The position numbers were made by a program, and so were the translations under genes. Positions 49,392 through 58,565 of a stretch of 64,000 bases of DNA are shown here, piece after piece (within the stretch, counting starts at the first letter, position 1; each line of letters starts with the position of its first letter). The stretch is taken from the NCBI RefSeq assembly GCF_040706535.1, contig NZ_JAPDRJ010000004.1, positions 186,001 to 250,000 of the forward strand, given 5' to 3'. This DNA is from Lentisalinibacter orientalis (GTDB taxonomy: Bacteria; Pseudomonadota; Gammaproteobacteria; Steroidobacterales; Woeseiaceae). The notes under the pieces were generated by a model, which saw only the letters and a program-made list of their open reading frames with translations, made no database searches and had not been told where the DNA came from.

Positions 49392-50864
49392 ATGCCGCAG
49401 AGAGTCTACGACGCCGAGGGCGTGCGCGCGCTGGACCGCTGTGCGATCGAGCGCCAGGGCATCCCGGGTTACACGCTCATGTGCCGGGCCGGCACCGCGC
49501 TGCTCGCGGCCCTGGAGGCCGAGTTCCCGGCCTCGAACCGCCTGCTGGTGGTCTGCGGGGCGGGCAACAACGCGGGCGACGGCTACGTGCTGGCCAGGCT
49601 GGCCCGGGAGGAGGGCTATCACGTGGTGGTTGCCGCTCTGGTGCCGCCGTCCTCGCTCGGCGGCGATGCGGCCCGCGCCTGGCAGGACTTCGCGGCGGAG
49701 GGCCGCGAGGCCGTGGAGTGGGATCCGGCGCTGCTGGCCGATGCGGACCTCGTGGTCGACGCTATCCTGGGCACCGGACTGACCCGGGACGTCGACGGCC
49801 GCTTCGCGGCGGCCGTGGACGCCATCAACGAGGCCGCACTGCCGGTCCTCGCCGTGGACATCCCCTCCGGGCTCGATGCGGATGACGGGCGCATCCGCGG
49901 CACCGCCGTCGAGGCCGATGCCACGGTGACCTTCGTCGGCCTGAAGGCCGGTCTCGTCACCGGCGCCGGCCCGGATCTCTGCGGCCGCTTGCGCTACTCC
50001 GATCTCGACGTACCCGACGAGTGCGACGACGCGGCGGAGCCCGTGCTGCGGCGGCTGAGCGAGAGCTCCCTGGCGCGTCTCCTGCCGCGGCGTCCGCGCA
50101 CTGCGCACAAGGGACGGTTCGGGCATCTCCTGATCGTGGGGGGTTCCCCCGGCATGGGCGGCGCCGTGCGTCTGGCGGGGGAGGCCGCGCTGCGCACCGG
50201 CGCCGGCCTGGTGACGATAGCCACTCACCCCGACCATGCCGCGGTCGTCACCGGCGGACGGCCGGAGCTCATGTGCCGCGGCGTGGCGCGTGGGGATGAC
50301 CTGGAGCCGCTGATCGCCCGTGCCACCCACCTGGCCCTCGGGCCGGGGCTGGGCACCGGGGACTGGAGCCGCGAGATGTACGCGGCGGCGCTGGCCTCGG
50401 GCCTGCCGGCGGTCCTGGATGCCGACGCCCTCAATCTCCTGGCCGAGGCGCCGCGGCACAACGATGACTGGATACTGACGCCCCATCCCGGTGAGGCGGC
50501 GCGGTTGCTGGAGACCGACACTGCGGACGTGCAGGCCCGGCGGATGGCGGCGGCAGTGGCGATCGCCGAGCGCTACGGCGGCGTCGCCGTGCTGAAAGGA
50601 GCCGGCACCCTCGTCGCCGCCGGCGACGGTGAACTGCCGGCGATCTGCACCGACGGCAATCCGGGCATGGCGTCGCCCGGCATGGGCGACGTGCTGACGG
50701 GCATCGTGGGCGCCCTGCTGGCCCAGGGCCTCGAGGCCCGCAGTGCGGCGGAGGCCGGCGTACTGGTGCATGCGCTGGCTGGCGACGCCGCGGCCCGCGA
50801 CGGCGAGCGCGGCCTGGTCGCCGGGGATCTCATCGCCGGGATACGGGCGTGGGTGAATCCCTGA
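49392..50864 (+). CDS. nnrD: Bifunctional NAD(P)H-hydrate epimerase / ADP-dependent dehydratase
   Basis: Repairs hydrated NAD(P)H. 490 aa from ATG 49392 (497 from ATG 49371). The N-terminal YjeF_N epimerase domain has VVCGAGNNAGDGYVLARLA and AVDIPSGLDADDG. The C-terminal dehydratase domain starts near residue 235 and has GHLLIVGGSPGMGGAVRLAGEAALRTGAGLV, LDADALN, LTPHPGEAARLL and the final NPGMASPGMGDVLTGIVGALLAQG. The gene overlaps tsaE by 16 bp, the usual order in proteobacteria. Confidence 0.95.
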   Translation: MPQRVYDAEGVRALDRCAIERQGIPGYTLMCRAGTALLAALEAEFPASNRLLVVCGAGNNAGDGYVLARLAREEGYHVVVAALVPPSSLGGDAARAWQDFAAEGREAVEWDPALLADADLVVDAILGTGLTRDVDGRFAAAVDAINEAALPVLAVDIPSGLDADDGRIRGTAVEADATVTFVGLKAGLVTGAGPDLCGRLRYSDLDVPDECDDAAEPVLRRLSESSLARLLPRRPRTAHKGRFGHLLIVGGSPGMGGAVRLAGEAALRTGAGLVTIATHPDHAAVVTGGRPELMCRGVARGDDLEPLIARATHLALGPGLGTGDWSREMYAAALASGLPAVLDADALNLLAEAPRHNDDWILTPHPGEAARLLETDTADVQARRMAAAVAIAERYGGVAVLKGAGTLVAAGDGELPAICTDGNPGMASPGMGDVLTGIVGALLAQGLEARSAAEAGVLVHALAGDAAARDGERGLVAGDLIAGIRAWVNP

Positions 50865-51346
50865 CCGCCGAGCTGGCCGAACTGGCGGATAGGGCGGCCA
50901 CCGAGGCACTGGGCGGCGCGCTGGCCCGCGCGCTCCGCGGGCTGGGTGAGACCGGTTGCCTGATCCTGCTGCAGGGCGAACTCGGTGCTGGCAAGACCAC
51001 CCTGGTGCGCGGGCTGCTGCGGGCGGCCGGGCATACGGGACCCGTGCCCAGCCCGACCTACACGCTGGTCGAACCCTACGAGATCGACGGCAGGCGCCTC
51101 TTCCATCTGGACCTGTACCGCCTCGCGGATGCGGAGGAGCTCGAGTATCTCGGCTGGCGGGACATGGAGGGAGCGATCGCGCTGGTGGAATGGCCGGAGC
51201 GGGCACCGGATCTGGCCGCCCGAGCCGACCTCGTGATCCGGCTGGCTCATGCAGACGGCGGCCGGCGCGTGCGGATGGAGCCGGTCACTCCCACCGGTGC
51301 GCGCCTCGCGGGGGCCGTGGAGGAGTCGATTTCCCACTTCAAGTAA
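50849..51346 (+). CDS. tsaE: tRNA threonylcarbamoyladenosine biosynthesis protein TsaE
   Basis: ATPase partner of TsaB/TsaD in forming t6A37 on ANN-decoding tRNAs. 165 aa. Walker A is LQGELGAGKTTLVRGLLRA; PVPSPTYTLVEPYEIDGRRLFHLDLYRL is the family signature; IALVEWPERAP is the Walker B-like end. It starts at GTG 50849 inside the nnrD gene. amiC follows after 103 bp with its own promoter. Confidence 0.95.
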   Translation: MGESLTAELAELADRAATEALGGALARALRGLGETGCLILLQGELGAGKTTLVRGLLRAAGHTGPVPSPTYTLVEPYEIDGRRLFHLDLYRLADAEELEYLGWRDMEGAIALVEWPERAPDLAARADLVIRLAHADGGRRVRMEPVTPTGARLAGAVEESISHFK

Positions 51347-51382
51347 TCGCTGTATCTGGCTGGTTATCCAGCGAAAAACCCC

Positions 51383-51410
51383 TTGGAATTCTGTTCCGGA
51401 TGAGTATACT
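51383..51410 (+). promoter_or_regulatory. amiC: Sigma70 promoter of amiC
   Basis: TTGGAA (51383-51388), 16-bp spacer, TATACT (51405-51410); the leader is about 33 nt. This stretch is clearly AT-richer than its surroundings. Confidence 0.65.
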
Positions 51411-51449
51411 GGCACGGCCTTATGTCGATTGCGCACGGCGACCGGGTTT

Positions 51450-52778
51450 ATGCAGCGAGCGGGGATTCCATTTTTCTGGTCAGTGATCTGCGCAGCCCTG
51501 TGCCTGCTGGCCGTACCCGCGTCATCCGCCACGGTTGAAGACATCCGCCTGTGGTCGGAGGACGGCAAGACCCGCGTCGTACTCGATCTCAGCGCGCCGG
51601 CGGACCACACGCTGTTCACGCTGCCCCGGCCCGACCGGGTCGTGGTCGACGTGAGCAACAGCCGGCTCGCGGAACGGCTGGCCAAGCTGCCGCAAGGCAC
51701 GGGCTACGTCCGCGGCATTCGGGCCGCGCGTCGGGACGGTGACGACCTGCGCATCGTGCTCGACCTGGAGCGTTCGGTACGCCCGCGCAGCTTCAGCGCC
51801 GGGCCCTACGGCCGCTACGGCGACCGGCTGGTCATCGACCTCGCGGAGCCCGGCATCCCGGAGCCCGTGAAGACGGTGCGCCCGCGCCCCGACGCCAAGC
51901 CCCGGGACCTGGTGATCGCCGTCGACCCCGGCCACGGCGGCCGGGACCCGGGCGCCATCGGCCAGGGCCGGACCCGCGAGAAGGACGTCGTGCTTGCCAT
52001 CGGCCGCAAGCTCGCCGCCCGGATCGACGCCGAGCCCGGCATGCGCGCCGTGCTCGTGCGCAAGGACGACAGCCTGATCCCGCTGCGAGAGCGCATGGAG
52101 TACGCGCGGCGCAACCGCGCCGACCTGTTCGTCTCCATCCACGCCGATGCCGTGCGGGACAAGCGCGCGCGGGGCTCCTCGGTGTGGGTGCTGTCGATGA
52201 AGGGCGCGAGCGACGAGGCGGCCCATCTGCTCGCCGAGCAGAACAACACTCACCTGATCGGCGGTGTGGCACTCTCCGACAAGGACGAGGACCTGGCCTC
52301 CGTACTGCTGGACCTGTCCCAGAACGCCTCGCTGGGCGCCAGCATGGAGGTGGGCAAGAAGGTCATCGACGAGCTGGCCAAGGTGGGCACCGTGCACAAG
52401 CGCACCGTGCAGCAGGCCGGCTTCGCGGTGCTGAAATCACCGGACGTGCCTTCCATCCTGGTCGAGACGGCGTTCATCTCCAATCCCAGCGAGGAGCGCA
52501 AGCTGACGGACCGGAATCATCAGGACCGCCTGGCCGACGCCATCCTCGGCGGTATCCGCAACTACTTCTACGCCAACCCGCCGCCGGACTCCTGGGTGGC
52601 GCAGGCCGTCCGCGACGGCCGCGAGCCCGAGGTCAAGCACGTGATATCCCGCGGCGACACGCTGAGCGAGATCGCCACTCGCTACAACGTGAGCGTCTCC
52701 TCCATCCGCGCCGTGAACAATCTCGCCGGCGACCGGATCCGTATCGGCCAGGTGCTGCGCATCCCCTCCGACGGCTGA
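51450..52778 (+). CDS. amiC: N-acetylmuramoyl-L-alanine amidase with AMIN and LysM domains
   Basis: 442-aa periplasmic enzyme that splits septal peptidoglycan. Residues 1-28 form a signal peptide. The AMIN domain (about 28-130) targets the septum; the amidase_3 domain (about 150-370) has AVDPGHGGRDPGAIG with the first zinc His, FVSIHADAV with a second, and VETAFISNPSEERKL with the catalytic Glu. A C-terminal LysM (VISRGDTLSEIATRYNVS...) binds glycan. ATG 51450 fits the signal peptide. The tsaE-amiC-mutL-miaA order is conserved. Confidence 0.95.
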   Translation: MQRAGIPFFWSVICAALCLLAVPASSATVEDIRLWSEDGKTRVVLDLSAPADHTLFTLPRPDRVVVDVSNSRLAERLAKLPQGTGYVRGIRAARRDGDDLRIVLDLERSVRPRSFSAGPYGRYGDRLVIDLAEPGIPEPVKTVRPRPDAKPRDLVIAVDPGHGGRDPGAIGQGRTREKDVVLAIGRKLAARIDAEPGMRAVLVRKDDSLIPLRERMEYARRNRADLFVSIHADAVRDKRARGSSVWVLSMKGASDEAAHLLAEQNNTHLIGGVALSDKDEDLASVLLDLSQNASLGASMEVGKKVIDELAKVGTVHKRTVQQAGFAVLKSPDVPSILVETAFISNPSEERKLTDRNHQDRLADAILGGIRNYFYANPPPDSWVAQAVRDGREPEVKHVISRGDTLSEIATRYNVSVSSIRAVNNLAGDRIRIGQVLRIPSDG

Positions 52779-52798
52779 CCCGACGGCGCTCATACGAA

Positions 52799-52830
52799 CG
52801 ACCGGCCGCCTGGCGGCTGGTCGGGGCTTT
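52799..52830 (+). terminator. Terminator-like hairpin after amiC
   Basis: CGACCGGCCG-CCTGG-CGGCTGGTCG: a 10-bp stem with one G-T pair and a 5-nt loop, then GGGCTTT. The T-run is short, so termination may be partial, allowing some read-through into mutL. Confidence 0.65.
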
Positions 52831-52878
52831 GTGACAGAATCCCCCGACGGGCCAACGGTTGCGCCCGGCACCCGCATT

Positions 52879-54687
52879 ATGGCCATCCGAGTACTGCCCG
52901 AACACCTGGTGAATCAGATCGCCGCCGGCGAGGTCGTCGAGCGGCCGGCTTCCGTGGTCAAGGAGCTGGTGGAGAACAGTCTCGACGCCGGCGCGCGCCG
53001 GATCGAGGTGGACATCGAGGCGGGCGGATCGCGCCTGATCCGGGTGCGCGACGACGGTGCCGGCATCCCGGAGGCGGAGGTGGGGCTGGCGCTCGCCCGG
53101 CACGCCACCAGCAAGATCGACAGCCTGGACGATCTCGAGGCCGTCGCCTCGCTCGGTTTCCGGGGCGAGGCGCTGCCGAGCATCGCCTCCGTGTCCCGCC
53201 TGTCGCTGACCTCCCGCGCCGCCGCCGCCGGCAGCGCGTGGCGGGTGGGTGCCGACAACGGCGCCGTATCGCAGCCGGTCCCCGCGGCACATCCGGAGGG
53301 GACTACCGTCGAGGTGCGGGACCTGTTCTTCAACACACCGGCCCGGCGTCGGTTTCTGCGCACGGAGAAGACGGAGTTCCAGCACATCGACCGGGCGCTG
53401 CGCCGTCTCGCGCTGTCCCGCTTCGACGTCCTGTTCAGCCTGACCCACAACGGGCGCAGCGTGATGCACCTGCCCGCCGCCACGGACGGCGCCGGCCGGC
53501 TGCGGCGGCTGTCCCAGGTGCTGGGCGAACGTTTCGCGGCAGAGTGCATCGAGGTGGAGCGCGAGGCGCAGGGTATCGCGCTGGCCGGCTGGCTGGCCCT
53601 GCCCACCTATTCCCGCAGCCAGGCCGATCTGCAGTACAGCTACGTGAACGGACGCGCGGTGCGCGACAAGGTGCTCATGCATGCCGTGCGCCACGGTTAC
53701 CGGGACGTGCTCTTCCACGGCCGCCACCCGGCCTACGTGATCAGCGTCAGTCTGGACCCGGCGCGGGTGGATGCGAATGCCCATCCCGCCAAGCACGAGG
53801 TCCGCTTCCGCGACTCGCGCAGCGTGCACGAATTCGTCTTCCGCAGCATCGAGGAGGCGCTGGCCGGCACCCGCCCGGGCGCACGCCCCGCCGCCGCGGC
53901 CGTCGCTGCCCCGGCGACGCTGCGGGAATTCCGCCAGTCGGCCATGCCGCTGGCGGCCGCCGACTGGCCTGCCGGGGAATCGGGAGCCGCAGAGCCGCTG
54001 GCCGCCTACGCGGCGCTGGCCGGCAGCGGGGCGCCGGCCGGCAAAGACCAGTCCGGCGCCGCGGCGACGGACGGGCAGACGCGGTCTCCGGCGGCCGGCG
54101 CGGTGCCGCCGCTCGGGTACGCGCTGGCCCAGCTGCACGGCATCTATATCCTCGCGGAGAATGCCGACGGGCTCATACTCGTGGACATGCATGCCGCCCA
54201 CGAGCGCATCACCTACGAGCGTCTGAAGCGGGCCTTCGCCGACCGCAACGTGGTGCGGCAGCCGCTGTTGGTGCCCCGGACCGTGGACGTCTCCCGGGCC
54301 GAAGCCGACCTGGCCGAGCAGCACGCGGACGAGTTCCGCGAGGTCGGCCTGGTGCTGGATCGCCACGGGCCGGAGTCGGTCGTGATCCGGGAGATACCGA
54401 CGCTGCTCGCCGCCTCCGCGGCGGAGGAGCTGGTCCGTGACGTGCTGGCGGACCTGGCCGAACACGGCACCAGCAGCCGCATCGCCGGCCACGTGGACGA
54501 GCTGCTCGCCACCATGGCCTGCCACCATTCGGTGCGGGCCAACCGCTCCATGACCGTGCCGGAGATGAATGCCCTGCTGCGCGCCATGGAGACCACCGAA
54601 CGCGCCGATCAGTGCAATCACGGGCGGCCGACCTGGACGGCGCTGGGTCTGCGCGAACTCGACCGGCTGTTTCTGCGGGGACAGTGA
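52879..54687 (+). CDS. mutL: DNA mismatch repair protein MutL
   Basis: 602 aa. The N-terminal GHKL ATPase has LVNQIAAGEVVERPASVVKE, DAGA, DDGAGIP and GFRGEALPSI. An Ala/Gly-rich linker (about 340-420) leads to the C-terminal dimerisation domain, which carries DMHAAHERITYE (436-447), matching the DxHA(x)2E(x)4E metal-dependent nuclease motif, and CNHGRPT near the end. It is therefore likely a nicking MutL of a MutH-independent repair system. ATG 52879 (MAIRVLPEHL) is the usual start. miaA overlaps the stop (GTGA). Confidence 0.96.
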   Translation: MAIRVLPEHLVNQIAAGEVVERPASVVKELVENSLDAGARRIEVDIEAGGSRLIRVRDDGAGIPEAEVGLALARHATSKIDSLDDLEAVASLGFRGEALPSIASVSRLSLTSRAAAAGSAWRVGADNGAVSQPVPAAHPEGTTVEVRDLFFNTPARRRFLRTEKTEFQHIDRALRRLALSRFDVLFSLTHNGRSVMHLPAATDGAGRLRRLSQVLGERFAAECIEVEREAQGIALAGWLALPTYSRSQADLQYSYVNGRAVRDKVLMHAVRHGYRDVLFHGRHPAYVISVSLDPARVDANAHPAKHEVRFRDSRSVHEFVFRSIEEALAGTRPGARPAAAAVAAPATLREFRQSAMPLAAADWPAGESGAAEPLAAYAALAGSGAPAGKDQSGAAATDGQTRSPAAGAVPPLGYALAQLHGIYILAENADGLILVDMHAAHERITYERLKRAFADRNVVRQPLLVPRTVDVSRAEADLAEQHADEFREVGLVLDRHGPESVVIREIPTLLAASAAEELVRDVLADLAEHGTSSRIAGHVDELLATMACHHSVRANRSMTVPEMNALLRAMETTERADQCNHGRPTWTALGLRELDRLFLRGQ

Positions 54688-55655
54688 CTCGCGCCAGTGC
54701 AGAGCGTTCCCCGGGCGGCCCCGTGATCTGCCTGATGGGGCAGACCGCGGCCGGCAAGACGGACATCGCCGTGGAACTCGCGCGCCGCCTGCCGGTGGAG
54801 ATCGTCAGCGTCGATTCGGCGATGGTGTACCGGGGCATGGACATCGGCACCGCCAAGCCCCCGCCCGGCGTGCTGGCCGAGGCGCCCCATCGGCTGATCG
54901 ACATCCGCGAACCGGAGGAGGCCTATTCCGCCGGTGAGTTCCGCCGCGATGCGCTGGGCTCGATCCGCGAGATCCGCGGGGCCGGCCGTATCCCCCTGCT
55001 GGCGGGCGGCACCATGCTCTATTATCGGGCGCTGACCCGGGGGCTGTCCGAGCTGCCCGGGCGGGACGCGGCCGTGCGTGCGGCCATCGACGCGCGCGCG
55101 CGCGCCCTCGGCTGGCCCGCGCTGCACGGCGAGCTGGCCCGGGTCGACCCGGAAGCCGCGGCGCGCATCGAGCCCGGCGATGCGCAGCGCATCCAGCGGG
55201 CTCTCGAAGTCTGGGAGCTGAGCGGGAGGCCGCTGTCCGACTGGCACCGGGAGCCGGCACCGCCGCCGCCTGCCGGTCGTTTCATCCGCCTTGCGCTGGT
55301 GTTCGGCGACCGGGACGTGCTGCGGGAGCGGATCCGCCGGAGACTGGAGGCGATGCTCGAGGCCGGCTTCGTCGCCGAGGTCGAGACGTTGCTGGCCCGG
55401 CCCGGGCTCACGGCCGACGCCCCCGCGCTGCGGGCGGTCGGTTACCGGCAGCTGGCGCGCCACCTGTGCGGCGAGACGACGCTCGCAGAGGCGCGCCGGG
55501 AAGCGGAGGTGGCGACGGCCCGTCTCGCCAAGCGTCAGCACACCTGGATCCGCGGGGAAGGCGACACGGAATGTCTGGACCCCCTTGATCCGGCCACGCC
55601 AGGCCGCATATCGGCAGCGATAGAGGCACACATCGGTTGTCCCGACGGGCGCTGA
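54684..55655 (+). CDS. miaA: tRNA dimethylallyltransferase
   Basis: Adds the isopentenyl group to A37 of tRNAs reading UNN codons. 323 aa. P-loop LMGQTAAGKTDIAVELARR; VSVDSAMVYRGMDIGTAKP; PLLAGGTMLYYRALTRGLSELP; and a C-terminal AVGYRQLARHL plus TARLAKRQHTWIR are all typical. GTG 54684 lies in the mutL stop. hfq follows with its own leader. Confidence 0.96.
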   Translation: MTRASAERSPGGPVICLMGQTAAGKTDIAVELARRLPVEIVSVDSAMVYRGMDIGTAKPPPGVLAEAPHRLIDIREPEEAYSAGEFRRDALGSIREIRGAGRIPLLAGGTMLYYRALTRGLSELPGRDAAVRAAIDARARALGWPALHGELARVDPEAAARIEPGDAQRIQRALEVWELSGRPLSDWHREPAPPPPAGRFIRLALVFGDRDVLRERIRRRLEAMLEAGFVAEVETLLARPGLTADAPALRAVGYRQLARHLCGETTLAEARREAEVATARLAKRQHTWIRGEGDTECLDPLDPATPGRISAAIEAHIGCPDGR

Positions 55656-55678
55656 CTCGTGGCACCCTGTGGTATGCT
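55652..55678 (+). promoter_or_regulatory. hfq: Putative promoter of hfq
   Basis: CTGACT (55652-55657), a short 15-bp spacer and TATGCT (55673-55678) within GTGGTATGCT, overlapping the end of miaA. The leader would be about 100 nt and ends in AATAAGGAGTAGGAGG before the ATG. Confidence 0.4.
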
Positions 55679-55783
55679 CCCGGTGCCTGCTTGGGTTGAG
55701 GCACCCGCACCGGTTCGCCCGCGCCCCGTACACGGCGGCGGGCCGGGGCCGGCGGGACAACGATAACAATAAGGAGTAGGAGG

Positions 55784-56029
55784 ATGGCCAAGGGCCAGTC
55801 TTTGCAAGATCCGTTTCTGAATATCCTGCGCAGGGAAAAGGTGCCGGTATCCATCTACCTGGTGAACGGCATCAAGCTGCAGGGACAGATCGATTCGTTC
55901 GATCAATTTGTCGTATTGCTGAAGAACAGTGTCAATCAGATGGTGTACAAGCACGCCATCTCGACGGTCGTGCCGTCGCGCAACGTCCGCCTCCCTGCTG
56001 CCGACGAAGGTGGGGATGACGCCGACTGA
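55784..56029 (+). CDS. hfq: RNA chaperone Hfq
   Basis: Hexameric Sm-like protein that pairs small RNAs with mRNAs. 81 aa. Sm1: GQSLQDPFLNILRREKVPVSIYLVNGIKLQGQIDSFD; Sm2: YKHAISTVVPSRNV. The C-terminal tail is very short (LPAADEGGDDAD) and acidic, as in many non-enteric gammaproteobacteria. Very strong ribosome site (GGAGTAGGAGG). Confidence 0.98.
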   Translation: MAKGQSLQDPFLNILRREKVPVSIYLVNGIKLQGQIDSFDQFVVLLKNSVNQMVYKHAISTVVPSRNVRLPAADEGGDDAD

Positions 56030-56061
56030 GCGGAGCAGCACGTTCTCCCCGGAGGTTCCAC

Positions 56062-57387
56062 TTGTTTGAACGCCCGAAGAGCGGCGAGCGTGCGATTCTG
56101 GTCAATGTTGAGTTCGGCGCCCGGCCGGACCCGGAGGAGTGCCAGGAGCTCAGGGAGCTCGCGCTGTCCGCCGGTGCCGAGGTGCTGGACACCGTCGACG
56201 TTTCCCGGCGCTCGCCCGAACCCCGCTACCTGATCGGCAGCGGCAAGGTCGACGAGCTGGCCGATCGCGTCGCGGCGGACTGCGCCGAGCTCGTGATCTT
56301 CGGTCACGATCTCTCGCCCAGTCAGGAACGCAACCTCGAGAGCCGCCTGCGTTGCCGGGTGCTGGATCGCACCGGCCTGATCCTGGACATCTTCGCCCAG
56401 CGTGCGCGCTCTCACGAGGGCAAGCTGCAGGTGGAGCTCGCCCAGCTGCGCCACATTGCCACCCGGCTGGTCCGCGGCTGGACTCACCTCGAGCGCCAGA
56501 AGGGCGGCATCGGGCTGCGCGGCCCGGGCGAGACCCAGCTCGAGACCGACCGCCGGCTGATCCAGGACCGCATCCGGCGCATCCAGGCCCGGCTGGAGAA
56601 GGTGGACAGCCAGCGCGAACTCGGCCGGCGCAACCGCCTGCGCGGCGAGGTGCCGACGGTCGCGCTGGTGGGCTACACCAACGCCGGCAAGTCGACGCTG
56701 TTCAACCGGCTGACGGAAGCCCGGGTCTATGCGGCGGACCAGCTGTTCGCCACGCTGGACCCCACGCTGAGGCGGCTCGAGCTGCCCGACGCCAGCGAGG
56801 TCGTGCTGGCCGACACGGTCGGTTTCGTGCGCGATCTGCCGCACGAACTCGTCGCCGCATTCCGCTCGACGCTGAAAGAGACGCGGGATGCGAGCCTGAT
56901 CCTGCACGTGATCGATGCCAGCGATCCGCAGCGCCTCCCGCGCATCCGCCAGGTCAACGAGGTGCTGGAGCAGATCGGCGCGCGGGATGTGCCGCAGATC
57001 AGGGTGTACAATAAGATCGATATTCTCGGGCGCCGGCCGCGGCTGGAGTCCGACGATGACGGCGATCCACGCGGTGTCTGGCTCTCCGCCCGCACGGGCG
57101 AGGGTCTGGATTTGCTGCTGGAAGCTCTCCGGGTAAAGTTCCGTTCCCGCCGGGTAAGCGGCAGGCTGCGGCTCGCGCCTTCGGAAGGGCGCCAGCGCTC
57201 CGTACTCTACGGCGCGGGCGCCGTGGTGGCAGAGGAGCCCGCCGAGGACGGCGGGTGGTGGCTGGAGCTGGACATGGATGCGACAGATTTCGCCCGGTTC
57301 TGCGCCCATGAGAATATCGCCGGGGACCGCCTCGAGCCGTACCGTGAGGACGGCGGGGCGGGCGTCGAACAACGCGCGGCGTCGTGA
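56062..57387 (+). CDS. hflX: GTPase HflX
   Basis: Ribosome-splitting GTPase active under stress. 441 aa. The N-terminal HflX domain contains RYLIGSGKVDELADRV and DLSPSQERNLE; HEGKLQVELAQL and GLRGPGETQLETDRRLI precede the G domain; G1 is GYTNAGKSTLFNRLT, G3 ADTVGFVRDLPHELV, G4 NKID. TTG 56062 has GGAGG 6 nt upstream. It lies between hfq and hflKC as in E. coli. Confidence 0.96.
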   Translation: MFERPKSGERAILVNVEFGARPDPEECQELRELALSAGAEVLDTVDVSRRSPEPRYLIGSGKVDELADRVAADCAELVIFGHDLSPSQERNLESRLRCRVLDRTGLILDIFAQRARSHEGKLQVELAQLRHIATRLVRGWTHLERQKGGIGLRGPGETQLETDRRLIQDRIRRIQARLEKVDSQRELGRRNRLRGEVPTVALVGYTNAGKSTLFNRLTEARVYAADQLFATLDPTLRRLELPDASEVVLADTVGFVRDLPHELVAAFRSTLKETRDASLILHVIDASDPQRLPRIRQVNEVLEQIGARDVPQIRVYNKIDILGRRPRLESDDDGDPRGVWLSARTGEGLDLLLEALRVKFRSRRVSGRLRLAPSEGRQRSVLYGAGAVVAEEPAEDGGWWLELDMDATDFARFCAHENIAGDRLEPYREDGGAGVEQRAAS

Positions 57388-57413
57388 CGCCGGCAGAGGA
57401 TTGAACGAAGCAC

Positions 57414-58565
57414 ATGGCCTGGAACGAATCTGGTAAGGGCGACGATCCCAAGGACCCGTGGGGCGGGAGGGATCAGGGCCCGGCCGACCTGGACAAGATC
57501 ATCCGCGACTGGCAGCGCCGGCTGCGGGCCGCGTTCGGCGGCAAGGGCGGCGGCGGCGGTGGCGGCGGGCCGGGCGGCGGCAATACCGGCATCGCCATCA
57601 TCATCGTGCTGGCGCTGGTAGCCTGGGGGCTCACGGGCCTGTACCGCGTTGACGAGGCCGAACGTGGCCTGGTACTGCGCTTCGGCGACTATCAGACGAC
57701 GACCATGCCGGGGCTGCACTGGCATATCCCGTATCCCGTCGAGACGGTGGAGAAGGTGAATGTCGGCGCGGTCAGCCGCTTCGAGCAGACCTCCCAGATG
57801 CTCACCGGCGACGAGAACTTCGTGCTGGTGGATCTGGCCGTCCAGTACCGCAGGATCGACCCGATCGCCTTCCGGTTCAATGTGCGCAATGCCGACGAGA
57901 CGCTGGACGAGGTGAGCGAGAGCGCCATCCGCGAGGTCGTCGGCAAGAGCACGCTGGACGAGATCCTGCTCGAGAACCAGGCGGAGATCGCCGACCGGAC
58001 CCAGGAGCTCATCCAGCGCACACTCGACCTGTATGAGGCCGGAATCAGCGTGATCTCCGTCAATCTGCAGAAGGTACAGTTTCCCAACCAGGTGAGGGAT
58101 GCCGTCCAGGATGCGGTGAAGGCGCGGGAGGACAAGGAGCGCCTGCGTCTGGAGGCAGAAGCCTACCGTAACGACATCATCCCGCGGGCGCGGGGTCAGG
58201 CCGCGCGCATGCGCGAGGATGCCCTTGCCTACCGGGACCGGCTGATCGCCAACGCGGAAGGTGAGGCGGCCCGCTTCGAGCTGCTGCTGGCGGAATATCA
58301 GGCGGCGCCGGAGGTGACCCGGGAGCGCCTCTACATCGAATCCATCGAGGACGTCCTGCAGCGTTCCAACAAGATCCTGCTGGACGCGGAGGGCAGCGGC
58401 AATCTGCTGTATCTGCCGATCGACAAACTATTGCAACGTGAGGGCCGCGGCGCTGAGGGAGACGGCGGTTCCACGGCGCAGTCGACGACGAATTCGCTGT
58501 CGCAGATGCGAGAGCAAAGCGATCCCAGAACCCGCGACGACCCCCGCGCCAGGAGGACCCGCTGA
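57414..58565 (+). CDS. hflK: FtsH protease regulator HflK
   Basis: SPFH/band-7 membrane protein of 383 aa which with HflC cages the FtsH protease. A Gly-rich N-terminal cytosolic segment (about residues 40-56) precedes one membrane helix (IAIIIVLALVAWGLTGLY), then the periplasmic SPFH domain and a long coiled coil (AREDKERLRLEAEAYRNDI). The C-terminus is polar. Its TGA shares a base with the hflC ATG (TGATG). Confidence 0.96.
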   Translation: MAWNESGKGDDPKDPWGGRDQGPADLDKIIRDWQRRLRAAFGGKGGGGGGGGPGGGNTGIAIIIVLALVAWGLTGLYRVDEAERGLVLRFGDYQTTTMPGLHWHIPYPVETVEKVNVGAVSRFEQTSQMLTGDENFVLVDLAVQYRRIDPIAFRFNVRNADETLDEVSESAIREVVGKSTLDEILLENQAEIADRTQELIQRTLDLYEAGISVISVNLQKVQFPNQVRDAVQDAVKAREDKERLRLEAEAYRNDIIPRARGQAARMREDALAYRDRLIANAEGEAARFELLLAEYQAAPEVTRERLYIESIEDVLQRSNKILLDAEGSGNLLYLPIDKLLQREGRGAEGDGGSTAQSTTNSLSQMREQSDPRTRDDPRARRTR

